Source: Cognatiyoonia sp965661665
Lineage (GTDB): Bacteria > Pseudomonadota > Alphaproteobacteria > Rhodobacterales > Rhodobacteraceae
Reading direction: 5' to 3'
Assembly (NCBI RefSeq): GCF_965661665.1
Contig: NZ_CBFIEO010000007.1
Location: 62,001 to 126,000 of the forward strand
DNA length: 64,000 bases
This document shows positions 34,849 through 43,722 of this stretch, piece by piece. A program made the translations under genes and the position numbers. The first letter of the stretch is position 1; every line of letters begins with the position of its first letter. The notes beneath the pieces were generated by a model. It saw only the letters and a list, made by a program, of their open reading frames with translations, was not told the origin of the DNA and made no database searches.

Positions 34849-35211
34849 TTACATAAAGCCCAATTCAAGCCGCGCCTCATCCGACATGTTTTCCATGCCC
34901 CATTGCGGCTCAAACGTCATTTTCACATCGACCTGTTTCACACCAGGGATCGGCTCAATCGCATCGGCGACCCATCCAGGCATCTCGCCAGCGACGGGGC
35001 ACCCAGGTGCTGTTAGGGTCATGATGACGTTTACAGCGGACTCGTCATCAATCGTGATCGTATAGATCAGGCCCAGATCGTAAATATTCACTGGAATTTC
35101 TGGGTCGTAGACCGTCTTGCACGCCTCAACGATCGTATCGAATAACGGGTGTTCCGTTGTTGACGGTTTGATCAGGGGTGTCCCTTCCATCATGGGTGTG
35201 TCGTCGGTCAT
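34849..35211 (-). CDS. SUF-associated DUF59 (MIP18-like) protein
   Basis: 120 residues from an ATG at 35209-35211 (MTDDTPMMEGTPLIKP); an upstream frame extension is not needed. It carries the DUF59 core EACKTVYDPEIPVNIYDLG and TLTAPGCPVAGEMPGWV. SufT-type proteins aid Fe-S cluster maturation. Its partner here is the HesB/IscA gene 69 bases downstream. Confidence 0.88.
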   Translation of the reverse strand: MTDDTPMMEGTPLIKPSTTEHPLFDTIVEACKTVYDPEIPVNIYDLGLIYTITIDDESAVNVIMTLTAPGCPVAGEMPGWVADAIEPIPGVKQVDVKMTFEPQWGMENMSDEARLELGFM

Positions 35212-35341
35212 TGAGTGGTTCCAAACGCATGTCTCGACCACCGATATAGGAAGGGACACCGCCACGGTAAAGCGCAATTGGACAAAGATTGCGTCGCTTT
35301 GGAACTTTGTGCATAGGGGCGTGGCAGAGAACGGACAGGAT

Positions 35342-36469
35342 ATGACGCAGTTTCAGTTCCAGAAAACCCGCCAAGACGGCAAGGCGCGGACAGGCATGAT
35401 TTCGACGCCGCGCGGCGACATTTGCACACCTGCCTTTATGCCTGTGGGAACGGCAGCGACGGTGAAGGCGATGATGCCTGAAAGCGTGGCGGCGACTGGC
35501 GCAGATATCCTTTTGGGAAACACCTATCACCTGATGCTGCGCCCGACGGCGGAGCGGATTCACGCACTGGGTGGCCTGCATAAGTTTATGAATTGGGACA
35601 AGCCCATCCTCACCGACAGCGGTGGCTTTCAGGTGATGAGCCTTGCGGGGCTTAGAAAGCTGACTGAGAAGGGCGTCACCTTCCAATCCCACATCGACGG
35701 GTCAAAGCATGAGTTGACGCCAGAGCGATCGATGGAAATTCAGCGGCTGTTGGGTTCCAACATCGTGATGTGTTTTGATGAATGCCCCGCGCTGCCAGCG
35801 GAACGTGACCGAATTGCCGAAAGCATGCGCCTATCGATGCGGTGGGCGGAGCGGTCGCGGGAGGCATTTGGCGACCGTCCGGGCTATGCGCTTTTTGGTA
35901 TTCAGCAAGGCGGTCTAGAAGAAGATTTCCGCGCCGAAAGCGCCGAAGCACTGCGCGAGATTGGATTTGAAGGCTATGCCATCGGTGGATTGGCTGTGGG
36001 CGAGGGGCAGGAGGCGATGTTTCGTTGCCTCGACTTTGCGCCGGATCAGCTGCCGGAAGACAAGCCGCGATATCTGATGGGCGTGGGCAAGCCGGATGAC
36101 ATCGTGGGCGCTGTGAAGCGCGGCGTGGATATGATGGACTGCGTGCTGCCGTCGAGATCAGGCCGCACAGGACAGTGCTTCACACGGCACGGCGTTGTGA
36201 ACATAAAAAACGCTCGCCACGCCGATGATCCGCGCCCATTGGATGAGAATTGCAGTTGTCCGGCCTGCTCTAATTATTCACGGGCCTATCTGCATCACGT
36301 CTTCCGCTCGCAAGAGATGATTTCTGGTATGCTGATGACATGGCATAATTTACAATATTTTCAAGATATTATGCAGGATATGCGGGACGCAATTGCGGCG
36401 GGGACTTTCGCCGCATGGGAGGCCGATTTCCACGCGGGTCGCGCTAACGGCGATATCGAGCTGCTTTAA
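35342..36469 (+). CDS. tgt: Queuine tRNA-ribosyltransferase
   Basis: 375 residues from ATG 35342 (MTQFQFQKTRQDG), preferred to earlier in-frame starts since family members begin here. The base-exchange Asp lies in TDSGGFQVMSL, the second in CVLPSRSGRTGQ region, and zinc ligands are in CSCPACSNYSRAYLHH. It swaps G34 for preQ1 in tRNAs with GUN anticodons, and queA at the other end of the window continues the pathway. Confidence 0.95.
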   Translation: MTQFQFQKTRQDGKARTGMISTPRGDICTPAFMPVGTAATVKAMMPESVAATGADILLGNTYHLMLRPTAERIHALGGLHKFMNWDKPILTDSGGFQVMSLAGLRKLTEKGVTFQSHIDGSKHELTPERSMEIQRLLGSNIVMCFDECPALPAERDRIAESMRLSMRWAERSREAFGDRPGYALFGIQQGGLEEDFRAESAEALREIGFEGYAIGGLAVGEGQEAMFRCLDFAPDQLPEDKPRYLMGVGKPDDIVGAVKRGVDMMDCVLPSRSGRTGQCFTRHGVVNIKNARHADDPRPLDENCSCPACSNYSRAYLHHVFRSQEMISGMLMTWHNLQYFQDIMQDMRDAIAAGTFAAWEADFHAGRANGDIELL

Positions 36470-36615
36470 GCGATGGGACGGGCGCCGCTATTTGGCAGCG
36501 CCAAACGCGCCCCGCCCACCGTCCCGTCTGCACGAATGGTAAGGAATCGCTCCATTTCAGGTGCGCGCCTGCAGCGTTAACCTTTCGTTAGTGAGTGTTT
36601 GTCAGGTTTTACGTC

Positions 36616-36684
36616 ATGCCATTTTTGTTTGTGTCTTTGTCTTGGGCCGCAGCCACCGGCGTCGCCGTTGCGATGCTGGGTTAA
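36616..36684 (+). CDS. Possible small hydrophobic protein (22 residues)
   Basis: ATG 36616 to TAA 36682-36684 encodes MPFLFVSLSWAAATGVAVAM plus LG, a single membrane-helix-like peptide. The stop lies inside a perfect 16-bp palindrome GCTGGGTTAACCCAGC (36675-36690). No clear ribosome binding site. It may be chance. Confidence 0.25.
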   Translation: MPFLFVSLSWAAATGVAVAMLG

Positions 36685-36834
36685 CCCAGCTTCAAATCAG
36701 AACAATTCAGGGTCTCACAGGGGATTGATCGCCTGATGGGTGAATTTCCTATTTGATTCACAGGAAAATCGTTGCAGGCCCTTGCCCTGCTCTGCCCACG
36801 CTGGCACAACTACATAGTGCGGTCGCGTTGATGG

Positions 36835-36862
36835 TTGAAACTGCTATTTCGACCCCCAGATA
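36835..36862 (+). promoter_or_regulatory. Heat-shock (sigma-32)-like promoter candidate for lon
   Basis: TTGAAA at 36835-36840 is followed after 12-13 bases by CCCCCAGATA (36853-36862), close to the RpoH pattern CTTGAAA / CCCCATnTA. It lies about 75 bases before the lon ATG. Lon is a classic heat-shock gene, so the placement fits, but the match is by eye. Confidence 0.4.
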
Positions 36863-36935
36863 ATAACTCCGGAACAGAGATATCGATGTTGCCGCCAGGC
36901 GGGACGGGATGTCTTGCGAAAAAAGGAAATTGAGC

Positions 36936-39316
36936 ATGCAAGAACCGTTGAGTTCGTCTTACCCAGTCCTGCCTTTACGCGACATTGTGGTTTTCCCACA
37001 TATGATCGTTCCGCTTTTCGTGGGCCGCGACAAATCCGTGCGCGCGCTGGAAGAGGTGATGCAGGACGACAAACAAATCCTCTTGTCCAGTCAAATAGAT
37101 GCAGGGGAGGATGATCCGCAGGTTGACGGCATCTACCGGACCGGCGTGCTGGCCAACGTGTTGCAGCTATTGAAGCTGCCCGATGGCACAGTAAAAGTGC
37201 TGGTCGAAGGGCGCAGTCGTGTGCAGATCACAGAATTTTACGACAATCCGAACTTCTTTGAAGCCTCTGCCGAGTATCTGACCGAAGAGCCCGGCAATTT
37301 GGACGAAATCGACGCGCTTGTGCGGTCTGTGGCCAATGAGTTTGAGCGCTACGCCAAAGTTAAAAAGAACATCCCCGAAGAAGCGATGGCCGCTGTCGGT
37401 GAGACAACAGAGGCTGACAAGCTGGCCGATCTCGTAGCGGGCCATCTTGGGATCGAGGTGAACCAAAAGCAGGAGCTTTTGGAAACACTGGTTGTGACCG
37501 AACGCTTGGAAAAGGTCTTTGGCCTGATGCAAGGCGAAATGTCCGTCTTACAGGTTGAGAAAAAGATTAAAACCCGTGTCAAAACCCAGANNNNNNNNNN
37601 NNNNNNNNNGCCATTCAGAAGGAACTTGGCGACGGCGAAGAAGGCCAGAACGAGGTTGAAGAGCTTGAAGCCAAGATTGCAGAGACCAAGCTTTCCAAAG
37701 AAGCCAAGGAAAAGGTCGATGCCGAGCTGAAAAAGCTGAAAAACATGTCGCCGATGTCGGCGGAAGCCACAGTTGTGCGTAATTACCTTGACTGGGTGTT
37801 GGGCGTGCCTTGGGGTGTTAAATCACGCACCAAGAAGGACCTAAACCGCGCGCAAGAGATTTTGGACAACGATCACTATGGCCTTGAGAAGGTTAAAGAG
37901 CGGATCGTTGAGTATCTTGCCGTGCAGCAACGCTCCAAAAAGCTGAAAGGGCCGATCATGTGCCTTGTCGGCCCTCCGGGTGTTGGTAAGACATCGCTGG
38001 GTAAGTCCGTTGCCAAAGCCACAGGCCGTGAATTCATTCGAATTTCGCTTGGTGGTGTGCGGGACGAATCTGAGATCCGTGGCCACCGTCGGACTTACAT
38101 CGGCTCCATGCCTGGCAAGATTATTCAGGCGTTGAAAAAGGCGAAAACCACAAACCCTCTGATCCTGCTCGATGAGATCGACAAGATGGGTCAGGATTTC
38201 CGTGGCGATCCAGCCTCGGCGATGCTTGAGGTGCTTGATCCGGAACAGAACGCGACCTTCGTCGACCACTATCTTGAGGTGGAATACGACCTGTCGAACG
38301 TGATGTTCCTGACCACTGCAAACTCCTACAACATGCCGGGACCTCTGTTGGACCGGATGGAGATTATCTCCCTCGCGGGCTACACCGAGGATGAGAAACG
38401 GGAGATTGCGCGTCAGCATTTGCTACCCAAGGTTCTGAAGAATCACGGGCTGAAGGAGAAGGAATTCTTCATCTCAGACGAAGCTCTGACAAAGGCGATC
38501 CGCCTTTATACGAAAGAGGCGGGCGTCAGGAATTTGGAGCGTGAACTTGCGAAGGTCGCACGGAAAGCGGTCACGAAGATTGTGAAGAAAGACGCCGATG
38601 TGATTTCCGTAACTGAGGACAATCTTAATGACTACCTCGGGGTCGAAAAGCATCGCTTTGGTCTTGCCGAGAAGGAAGATCAGGTTGGTGTGGTCACAGG
38701 CCTTGCATGGACCTCTGTTGGGGGTGAGTTGCTCAACATCGAAGCGTTGCGCCTACCCGGAAAAGGCCGGATGAAGACAACCGGCAAGTTGGGTGACGTG
38801 ATGAAGGAGTCGATTGATGCGGCCTCTTCCTATGTCCGCTCCATCGCGCCAGAGATTGGTGTCAAACCGCCAAAATTCGACGCGATCGACATCCACGTGC
38901 ACGTGCCGGACGGAGCAACGCCCAAGGATGGTCCGTCTGCTGGCCTGGCTATGGTGACCTCTATAGTTTCCGTCATGACCGGTATTGCCGTGCGCAAAGA
39001 CATCGCGATGACGGGTGAGGTAAGCCTACGCGGGAATGCGATGCCGATTGGTGGCCTGAAGGAAAAGCTGCTGGCCGCGCTGCGCGGTGGCATCAAAACC
39101 GTGCTGATCCCAGAAGAGAATGCGAAAGATCTGCCGGACATTCCAGACAATGTGAAAGATGGCTTGGAGATCATCCCAGTGACGCATGTGTCAGAGGTCC
39201 TGAAACTCGCGCTGGTGTCAGAGCCGACATCGATCGAATGGGATGAGGCTGCTGAGGAAGCGCGGGTTGCAGCGTCCAAGGACAGCAATGGCGTAGTAGG
39301 TGCAGGCGTCCACTAG
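36936..39316 (+). CDS. lon: ATP-dependent protease Lon (with an assembly gap)
   Basis: The ATG at 36936 follows AAAAGGAAA and opens MQEPLSSSYPVLPLRDIVVF. The N-terminal substrate domain reads on to KIKTRVKTQ, where 19 N (37591-37609) interrupt it; the frame resumes with AIQKELGDGEEG. Walker A is GPPGVGKTS, Walker B LILLDEIDKMG, the protease Ser is in DGPSAGLAM and Lys in GGLKEKLLAAL. The frame break is caused by the gap, not by mutation: E. coli Lon has 15 residues here, so the gap should be 44 unknown bases after one A. About 800 residues in full. Confidence 0.95.
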
Positions 39317-39342
39317 GACGGCTTCACCAACCACGCAAAAGA

Positions 39343-39372
39343 AAAGGGCACGCCGAGACGTGCCCTTTCTCA
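39343..39372. terminator. Bidirectional terminator after lon
   Basis: AAAGGGCACG (39343-39352) pairs perfectly with CGTGCCCTTT (39359-39368), 6-base loop, with A-rich and T-rich flanks. It can end lon on the plus strand and the small minus-strand gene that follows. Confidence 0.8.
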
Positions 39373-39391
39373 GCCAGATGGCCAGTAAGTC

Positions 39392-39607
39392 TTAGTCGCT
39401 CATGCTGTCGTCTTCAGCGGTTGCTGCGACAAAAATCAGAGCCAGCAGGATCGCAGGAACGATCAGGCCGGCCAGGGAGGATGTTGGTGCTGGTGCGTCA
39501 ACAACAACAACAGGTGCTTCCACGACTTCTGGAGCCAGGCCACCAGCAGTCGCAGTAGTTGCAGAAACAGCCAGAGCAGCTGCAGCAGCGAGTTTAACGA
39601 AAGTCAT
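39392..39607 (-). CDS. Small exported membrane protein, copy 1 of a tandem pair
   Basis: 71 residues. A signal peptide (MTFVKLAAAAALAVSATTATA) precedes a Val/Pro/Glu linker (EVVEAPVVVVDAPAPTSS), a membrane helix (LAGLIVPAILLALIFVAATA) and an acidic tail (EDDSMSD). AAGGAGAT precedes the ATG. I recall similar small proteins being annotated as ferrochelatase in roseobacters, which the size and sequence do not support. It shares signal peptide, helix and ribosome-binding context with the copy at 39945-40151. Confidence 0.7.
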   Translation of the reverse strand: MTFVKLAAAAALAVSATTATAGGLAPEVVEAPVVVVDAPAPTSSLAGLIVPAILLALIFVAATAEDDSMSD

Positions 39608-39944
39608 ATCGATCTCCTTGATAGTCGAAACTGTGAACTGGACTACGAGGGTGCCGACAGCGAGCCGGCGTAATGTGGCCCCATAATCAGTTAATTATTT
39701 TATGGATTGGTAAGACGCGAAAAACAAGCGCCGGCATTTGTCAAAGCAAGTTTTGCTGACGATCAAAGGGGGGGTGAGGCATTGAAACCACAGGTTGGAC
39801 GCTATTTTTAGCGCGCGTTATCCAGCAATCGCAGAAAGTGAAGGCTTTAAACTACGTTATCAGCGGCAGACCCGAATCCGAGTCTGCCGAAACTTCTATG
39901 TCGGATGGACGACTTAGCTGTCTGTTGCCGTGTCGCTATCGGAC
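39608..39944. other. Intergenic region between the two small paralogs
   Basis: 337 bases with no gene I can support; a possible promoter for copy 1 lies here. AT-rich near 39690-39715. Confidence 0.5.
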
Positions 39945-40151
39945 TTATGAGTCGCTGTCGGACTCAGCAGTCGCGGCGATAGCAATCAATGCAAGCAAGA
40001 TTGCAGGAACAATCAAGCCGCCAAGAGAGCTCGTAGGCTCCATCATAGGTTCAACCAATATTGGCTCGACAACAGTGTCTGCCATACCACCAGCAGTGGC
40101 AGTTGTCGCGGAAACAGCGATGGCTGCAGCAGCAAGTTTAACAAATTTCAT
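39945..40151 (-). CDS. Small exported membrane protein, copy 2 of a tandem pair
   Basis: 68 residues from the ATG at 40149-40151 (MKFVKLAAAAIAVSATTATA); a longer version from 40169 runs through the ribosome binding site AAGGAGAT. The linker reads VEPILVEPMMEPTSSLGG, followed by LIVPAILLALIAIAATA and the acidic tail ESDSDS. It clearly arose by duplication with the gene at 39392. Cleaved, it would be a 45-residue inner-membrane peptide with its N terminus outside. Confidence 0.7.
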   Translation of the reverse strand: MKFVKLAAAAIAVSATTATAGGMADTVVEPILVEPMMEPTSSLGGLIVPAILLALIAIAATAESDSDS

Positions 40152-40362
40152 TTTGATCTCCTTGATCACTTATATACCGCCCGAACGAGGGTCATGAGCA
40201 GCGCGCCCATCAATTGTTCTGCCCCCGAGAGGTAGAAGAAATGCTAATGAATGAATTGGGTTGGGCAAGAGATTTGTGCCTATTTTCGAACCAAAATCTC
40301 ATAATTATGGTCATCAAGTGCAGAATTGGGGTAGAAAAAGCACAAAGCAATGATGCGGGAAC

Positions 40363-40746
40363 ATGACTAAGACAAAGAAAACGAAGCCGAAGTAGTGGTG
40401 AGTCGGAATACTGCGCGTCCCAAAACCAAGGGCTCGGCCATCGCTGTTGCGGACCAGTTTGAAGCTTAAGCGGTCCCTCCAGCCACTGACATGGTGACGG
40501 AGGAACCGTTCAAGAAAGCGGATTTAATCGCGCAAGTGACAGAGGTGACGGGTCTGAAGCGACGATGTGAAGGCTGTTGTGGAAGCATCACTCGCCGCGA
40601 TGGCGCAAGCGATGGCAGACGGGCGAGACTTGAATGCAATGCCGCTTGGCAAGCTCCGGCAGATTAAGACTAAGGAACTGGCTTCCGGAGCGGTGGTCCA
40701 TACGCTAAAGCTCCGCCGAAAAGCCTTGTCAGATGACGGCGCCTAA
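40363..40746 (+). pseudogene. HU-family DNA-binding protein, decayed
   Basis: The frame from ATG 40363 meets TAG at 40393-40395 after MTKTKKTKPK. A second frame then reads SAIAVADQFEA, TAA (40467-40469), then TEEPFKKADLIAQVTEVTGLKR, and near 40560 a frameshift leads to DVKAVVEASLAAMAQAMADG and on to HTLKLRRKALSDDGA, TAA 40744-40746. Taken together this is the HU-like protein with a basic Lys-rich N-terminal extension found in roseobacters. Two stops and at least two frameshifts make repair by a single base-call correction unlikely. Confidence 0.8.
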
Positions 40747-40758
40747 ACCGACGGACCC

Positions 40759-41337
40759 ATGACCAACACATATCCAGAGCTTATTGTTCTTCGCCACGGG
40801 GAAACCGTTTGGAATCGGGAGAAGCGCATGCAGGGGGCGTTGAATTCCGAATTGACGGAGAAAGGTCAATTACAGGCGCGCCAACAGGGTGCGCTGTTAG
40901 AACAGATGAATGTGAGCGATTGGACTGCGTATTGCAGCCCGCAAGGGCGCGCGTTTCAAACAGCGGGGATCGCGGTTGCACCCCTCATGGGACGCGTCCG
41001 GACCGATGAGCGCTTACGGGAGATTGAGGTCGGCGCTTGGTCGGGGCTGCTTCGATCAGAGTTGAGGGTGGATGGCGATTTAGCGGATGGTCCTGATGGC
41101 CCGATTGTCATGTACGAGCAGGCGCCAGGGGGCGAAGGGTTTGATGCGTTGGAGTCGCGCTGCCGCGCGTTTCTAAATGATTTGACGGGGCCATCTGTCC
41201 TTGTCACGCATGGGATTACGTCGCGCATGTTGCGCACGATCGTCTTAGGTTTGGGGCGCTCTGAATTGGGTAAGATCGCAGGTGGACAGGGGAATTTGTT
41301 TCATCTCAAAGATGGGGTGCAAAAAGAGATTGTTTGA
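40759..41337 (+). CDS. Histidine phosphatase family protein
   Basis: 192 residues. The active-site motif LRHGETVWNREKRMQG (RHG) and the second His in VLVTHGITSRM mark the phosphoglycerate mutase-like superfamily. Family members include cofactor-dependent mutases and phosphatases; the exact substrate is not evident. It begins 12 bases after the HU remnant. Confidence 0.88.
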   Translation: MTNTYPELIVLRHGETVWNREKRMQGALNSELTEKGQLQARQQGALLEQMNVSDWTAYCSPQGRAFQTAGIAVAPLMGRVRTDERLREIEVGAWSGLLRSELRVDGDLADGPDGPIVMYEQAPGGEGFDALESRCRAFLNDLTGPSVLVTHGITSRMLRTIVLGLGRSELGKIAGGQGNLFHLKDGVQKEIV

Positions 41338-41379
41338 TGCTTGCAATGCGCAAATGCATCCAGTAGTACCCCGCCAGAC

Positions 41380-41455
<76 letters not shown>

Positions 41456-41955
41456 CTTTCCCTCACTTTGCGATTACGAAGCGGCACCATGCTGCTGATG
41501 TGCCGTCCTTTTGAGCAGTTGGCGCTCAGACTTGTACATTTGAACATGTTCCTTCAGTCACGTGTCATCAGAATGCAGCAACTTGGGCTGGATTTCCTCA
41601 GGGCAGTAACTCGACCTTTAGGTGAACGCCCCTTGGCGGTAAGAACGGTGATCCATTTTAACTATCAGATTTTCAATTAGTTTTCGCCGAAACTGGGGTT
41701 GTTATTTAGTTTCGGGACACACATTCCAATGTTGCGGTAGGGTGGTTCTTACCACTTTTGAGCAGTCCCTGCCTCAAATCTTGCCCGAACAGTTAAACGC
41801 TCTCATACTTGCCTCAGCGAACGCAATTGGGTGATGTTTTTGGAGTGTTTGGTATTTGAGTCGTCGGCCACAAAGCCATGACGAAAATTCTAGGCTGAAA
41901 TGCGCACTTTCTGACTTGACGCCCCAGCACCCTTAGCCTACTCCACCCTTCACGC
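41456..41955. other. Intergenic region between the two tRNA genes
   Basis: 500 bases with no convincing gene on either strand; an 85-codon plus frame overlapping the tRNA-Val has no start signal or recognisable product. Confidence 0.6.
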
Positions 41956-42032
41956 GCGGTTGTAGCTCAGTTGGTTAGAGTACCGGCCTGTCACGCCGGG
42001 GGTCGCGGGTTCGAGCCCCGTCAACCGCGCCA
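41956..42032 (+). tRNA. tRNA-Asp (anticodon GTC)
   Basis: A 77-base cloverleaf with encoded CCA: acceptor GCGGTTG/CAACCGC, anticodon stem CCGGC/GCCGG with loop CTGTCAC, anticodon GTC. D and T arms are standard (TTCGAGC). Confidence 0.96.
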
Positions 42033-42106
42033 GTTCTCCATTAAAATATTAGTACACCGTTCGTACACAGGGCGTATGTACGCCGTGCGCACATGCGCGT
42101 GCTGAA

Positions 42107-43486
42107 TCAGCCGTCAGACGACATCTTATGCAGAATGCGCGCCCAGCTTCGAATACCTTTATGGAAGCTGGAGAGGTCGTACTTTTCGTTTGGGCTGTGG
42201 ATCTGATCGTCGTCCTTGCCGAACCCGACCAGCATCGCATCCATGCCAAGGTATTTTTTGAAATGACCAGCGATTGGGATCGAGCCGCCGCAGCCGACGA
42301 AGGTGGCCGCGTTTGGCCATTCATCTGTCAAGGCTTTACGGGCTTGATCAAAGGCTGGATGGGTCGTGCTCATCTGGCTTGCAGGGCTTGCACCATGATC
42401 GTGGAAAGTTACGTTGCAATCTTCCGGCACCATGTCGGATACCATTTTGCGGAAGTTTTCACGGATCTTCAGCGGGTCTTGTCGCCCGACGAGGCGGAAA
42501 CTGATTTTTGCAGAAGCCTCGGAGGGCAGGACAGTTTTGAAACCCTCACCGGTGTAGCCGGAGGTCATGCCGTTGACCTCGCAGGTTGGGCGCGACCAGA
42601 TCATCTCCAACGGGCGGCGACCTTGTTCACCAGCAGGGAGGCTTAGGCCCACGTCACCGAGGAAGTCTTTCTCATCAAACTTCAGATCGTCCCAGCTTGC
42701 AGCAAGCTCATTCGAAAGTTCCGGCACGCCGTCATAGAAGTCAGGCAGCGTGATCCGCCCCGTTTCGTCGTGAAGCGACGCGATGATTTTGGCAAGAACG
42801 CGGGCAGGGTTCATCGCCAGTCCGCCGTACATGCCAGAATGCAGGTCTTTGTTGGGGCCGGTGATTTTGATTTCTTCACCCAGAAGGCCGCGCAGTTGGG
42901 TGATGATTGCAGGCGTGCTGTCACCGTAGAGCCCCGTGTCACAGATGAGCGCGATGTCAGCAGTCAGCTCCTCCGCGTTCTCTTTCATAAACGGGATGAG
43001 TGAGGGAGAGCCTGATTCTTCTTCCCCTTCAAAGAAGATGGAGATTTTCGCAGGCAAGCTCCCATGCACCGCTTTCCAAGCGCGGCACGCCTCCACAAAG
43101 GTCATCAGCTGGCCTTTGTCATCAGAGGTTCCGCGTCCTCGGATCACTTTGCCTTTGGGCGCGTCTTCGAGTTTGGGATCAAAAGGGTCGTTGTCCCAAA
43201 GCTCAAGTGGATCAACGGGTTGCACGTCGTAGTGACCGTAGAACATGACATGCTGGCCCTCGCCATCGGCATGCGCCACGACCATCGGATGACCCGGCGT
43301 CTCGCGCTTGCTGGCGTCGAAGCCAATGCTTTTGAGGTCGTCGACCAAGATGTCCGCCGCTTTCTGGCAGTCCTTCGCATAGGCGGGATCGGTCGAAATT
43401 GACGGGACACGAAGCAATGTGAAAAGTCGTTCGACCGAAGCGTCGAGGTCGGCATCAATGCGGTCAAGAACAGGAGCGAGTGTCAT
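42107..43486 (-). CDS. M20-family dipeptidase/metallopeptidase
   Basis: 459 residues. Zinc ligand motifs are VMFYGHYDVQPVDP and RGTSDDKGQLM, with the catalytic Glu in FFEGEEESGSPS. The domain order (catalytic, dimerisation, catalytic) matches M20 peptidases such as carnosinase-like dipeptidases. Substrate unknown. Confidence 0.92.
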   Translation of the reverse strand: MTLAPVLDRIDADLDASVERLFTLLRVPSISTDPAYAKDCQKAADILVDDLKSIGFDASKRETPGHPMVVAHADGEGQHVMFYGHYDVQPVDPLELWDNDPFDPKLEDAPKGKVIRGRGTSDDKGQLMTFVEACRAWKAVHGSLPAKISIFFEGEEESGSPSLIPFMKENAEELTADIALICDTGLYGDSTPAIITQLRGLLGEEIKITGPNKDLHSGMYGGLAMNPARVLAKIIASLHDETGRITLPDFYDGVPELSNELAASWDDLKFDEKDFLGDVGLSLPAGEQGRRPLEMIWSRPTCEVNGMTSGYTGEGFKTVLPSEASAKISFRLVGRQDPLKIRENFRKMVSDMVPEDCNVTFHDHGASPASQMSTTHPAFDQARKALTDEWPNAATFVGCGGSIPIAGHFKKYLGMDAMLVGFGKDDDQIHSPNEKYDLSSFHKGIRSWARILHKMSSDG

Positions 43487-43722
43487 CAGGGGCGGCCTTT
43501 GGTTTTTGTCGTGCCTAGCTTGCGATGTTTCAGCCCAGCGTCAATCAATCTTTGACACTTTTGGGGTCATTTAATTGAGGTAAAAGTTTCGTGCAGGGCG
43601 CAAGGTTTAGAGGGGGCGTCAAACTGTACCATATTGCCCGGTGGGGAGAGGCACTATATGACGCTTAGAACGATTCAAAGTAGGCCGAAAAGGCGGCTTC
43701 TGACGAACCAAAGGAACACGTT

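Larger units (their letters stand above)
36470..36935. other. Intergenic region between tgt and lon
   Basis: Holds a GC-rich hairpin just after tgt (GGCGC with GCGCC near 36481-36504, no T tract), a possible 22-codon frame with a terminal palindrome (36616-36690), and the heat-shock-like promoter of lon. I see no larger gene. Confidence 0.6.

Noticed and set aside
36478..36535. Rho-independent terminator directly after tgt
   Set aside because: Inverted GC-rich bases are present but without a T tract, so not called as a terminator.
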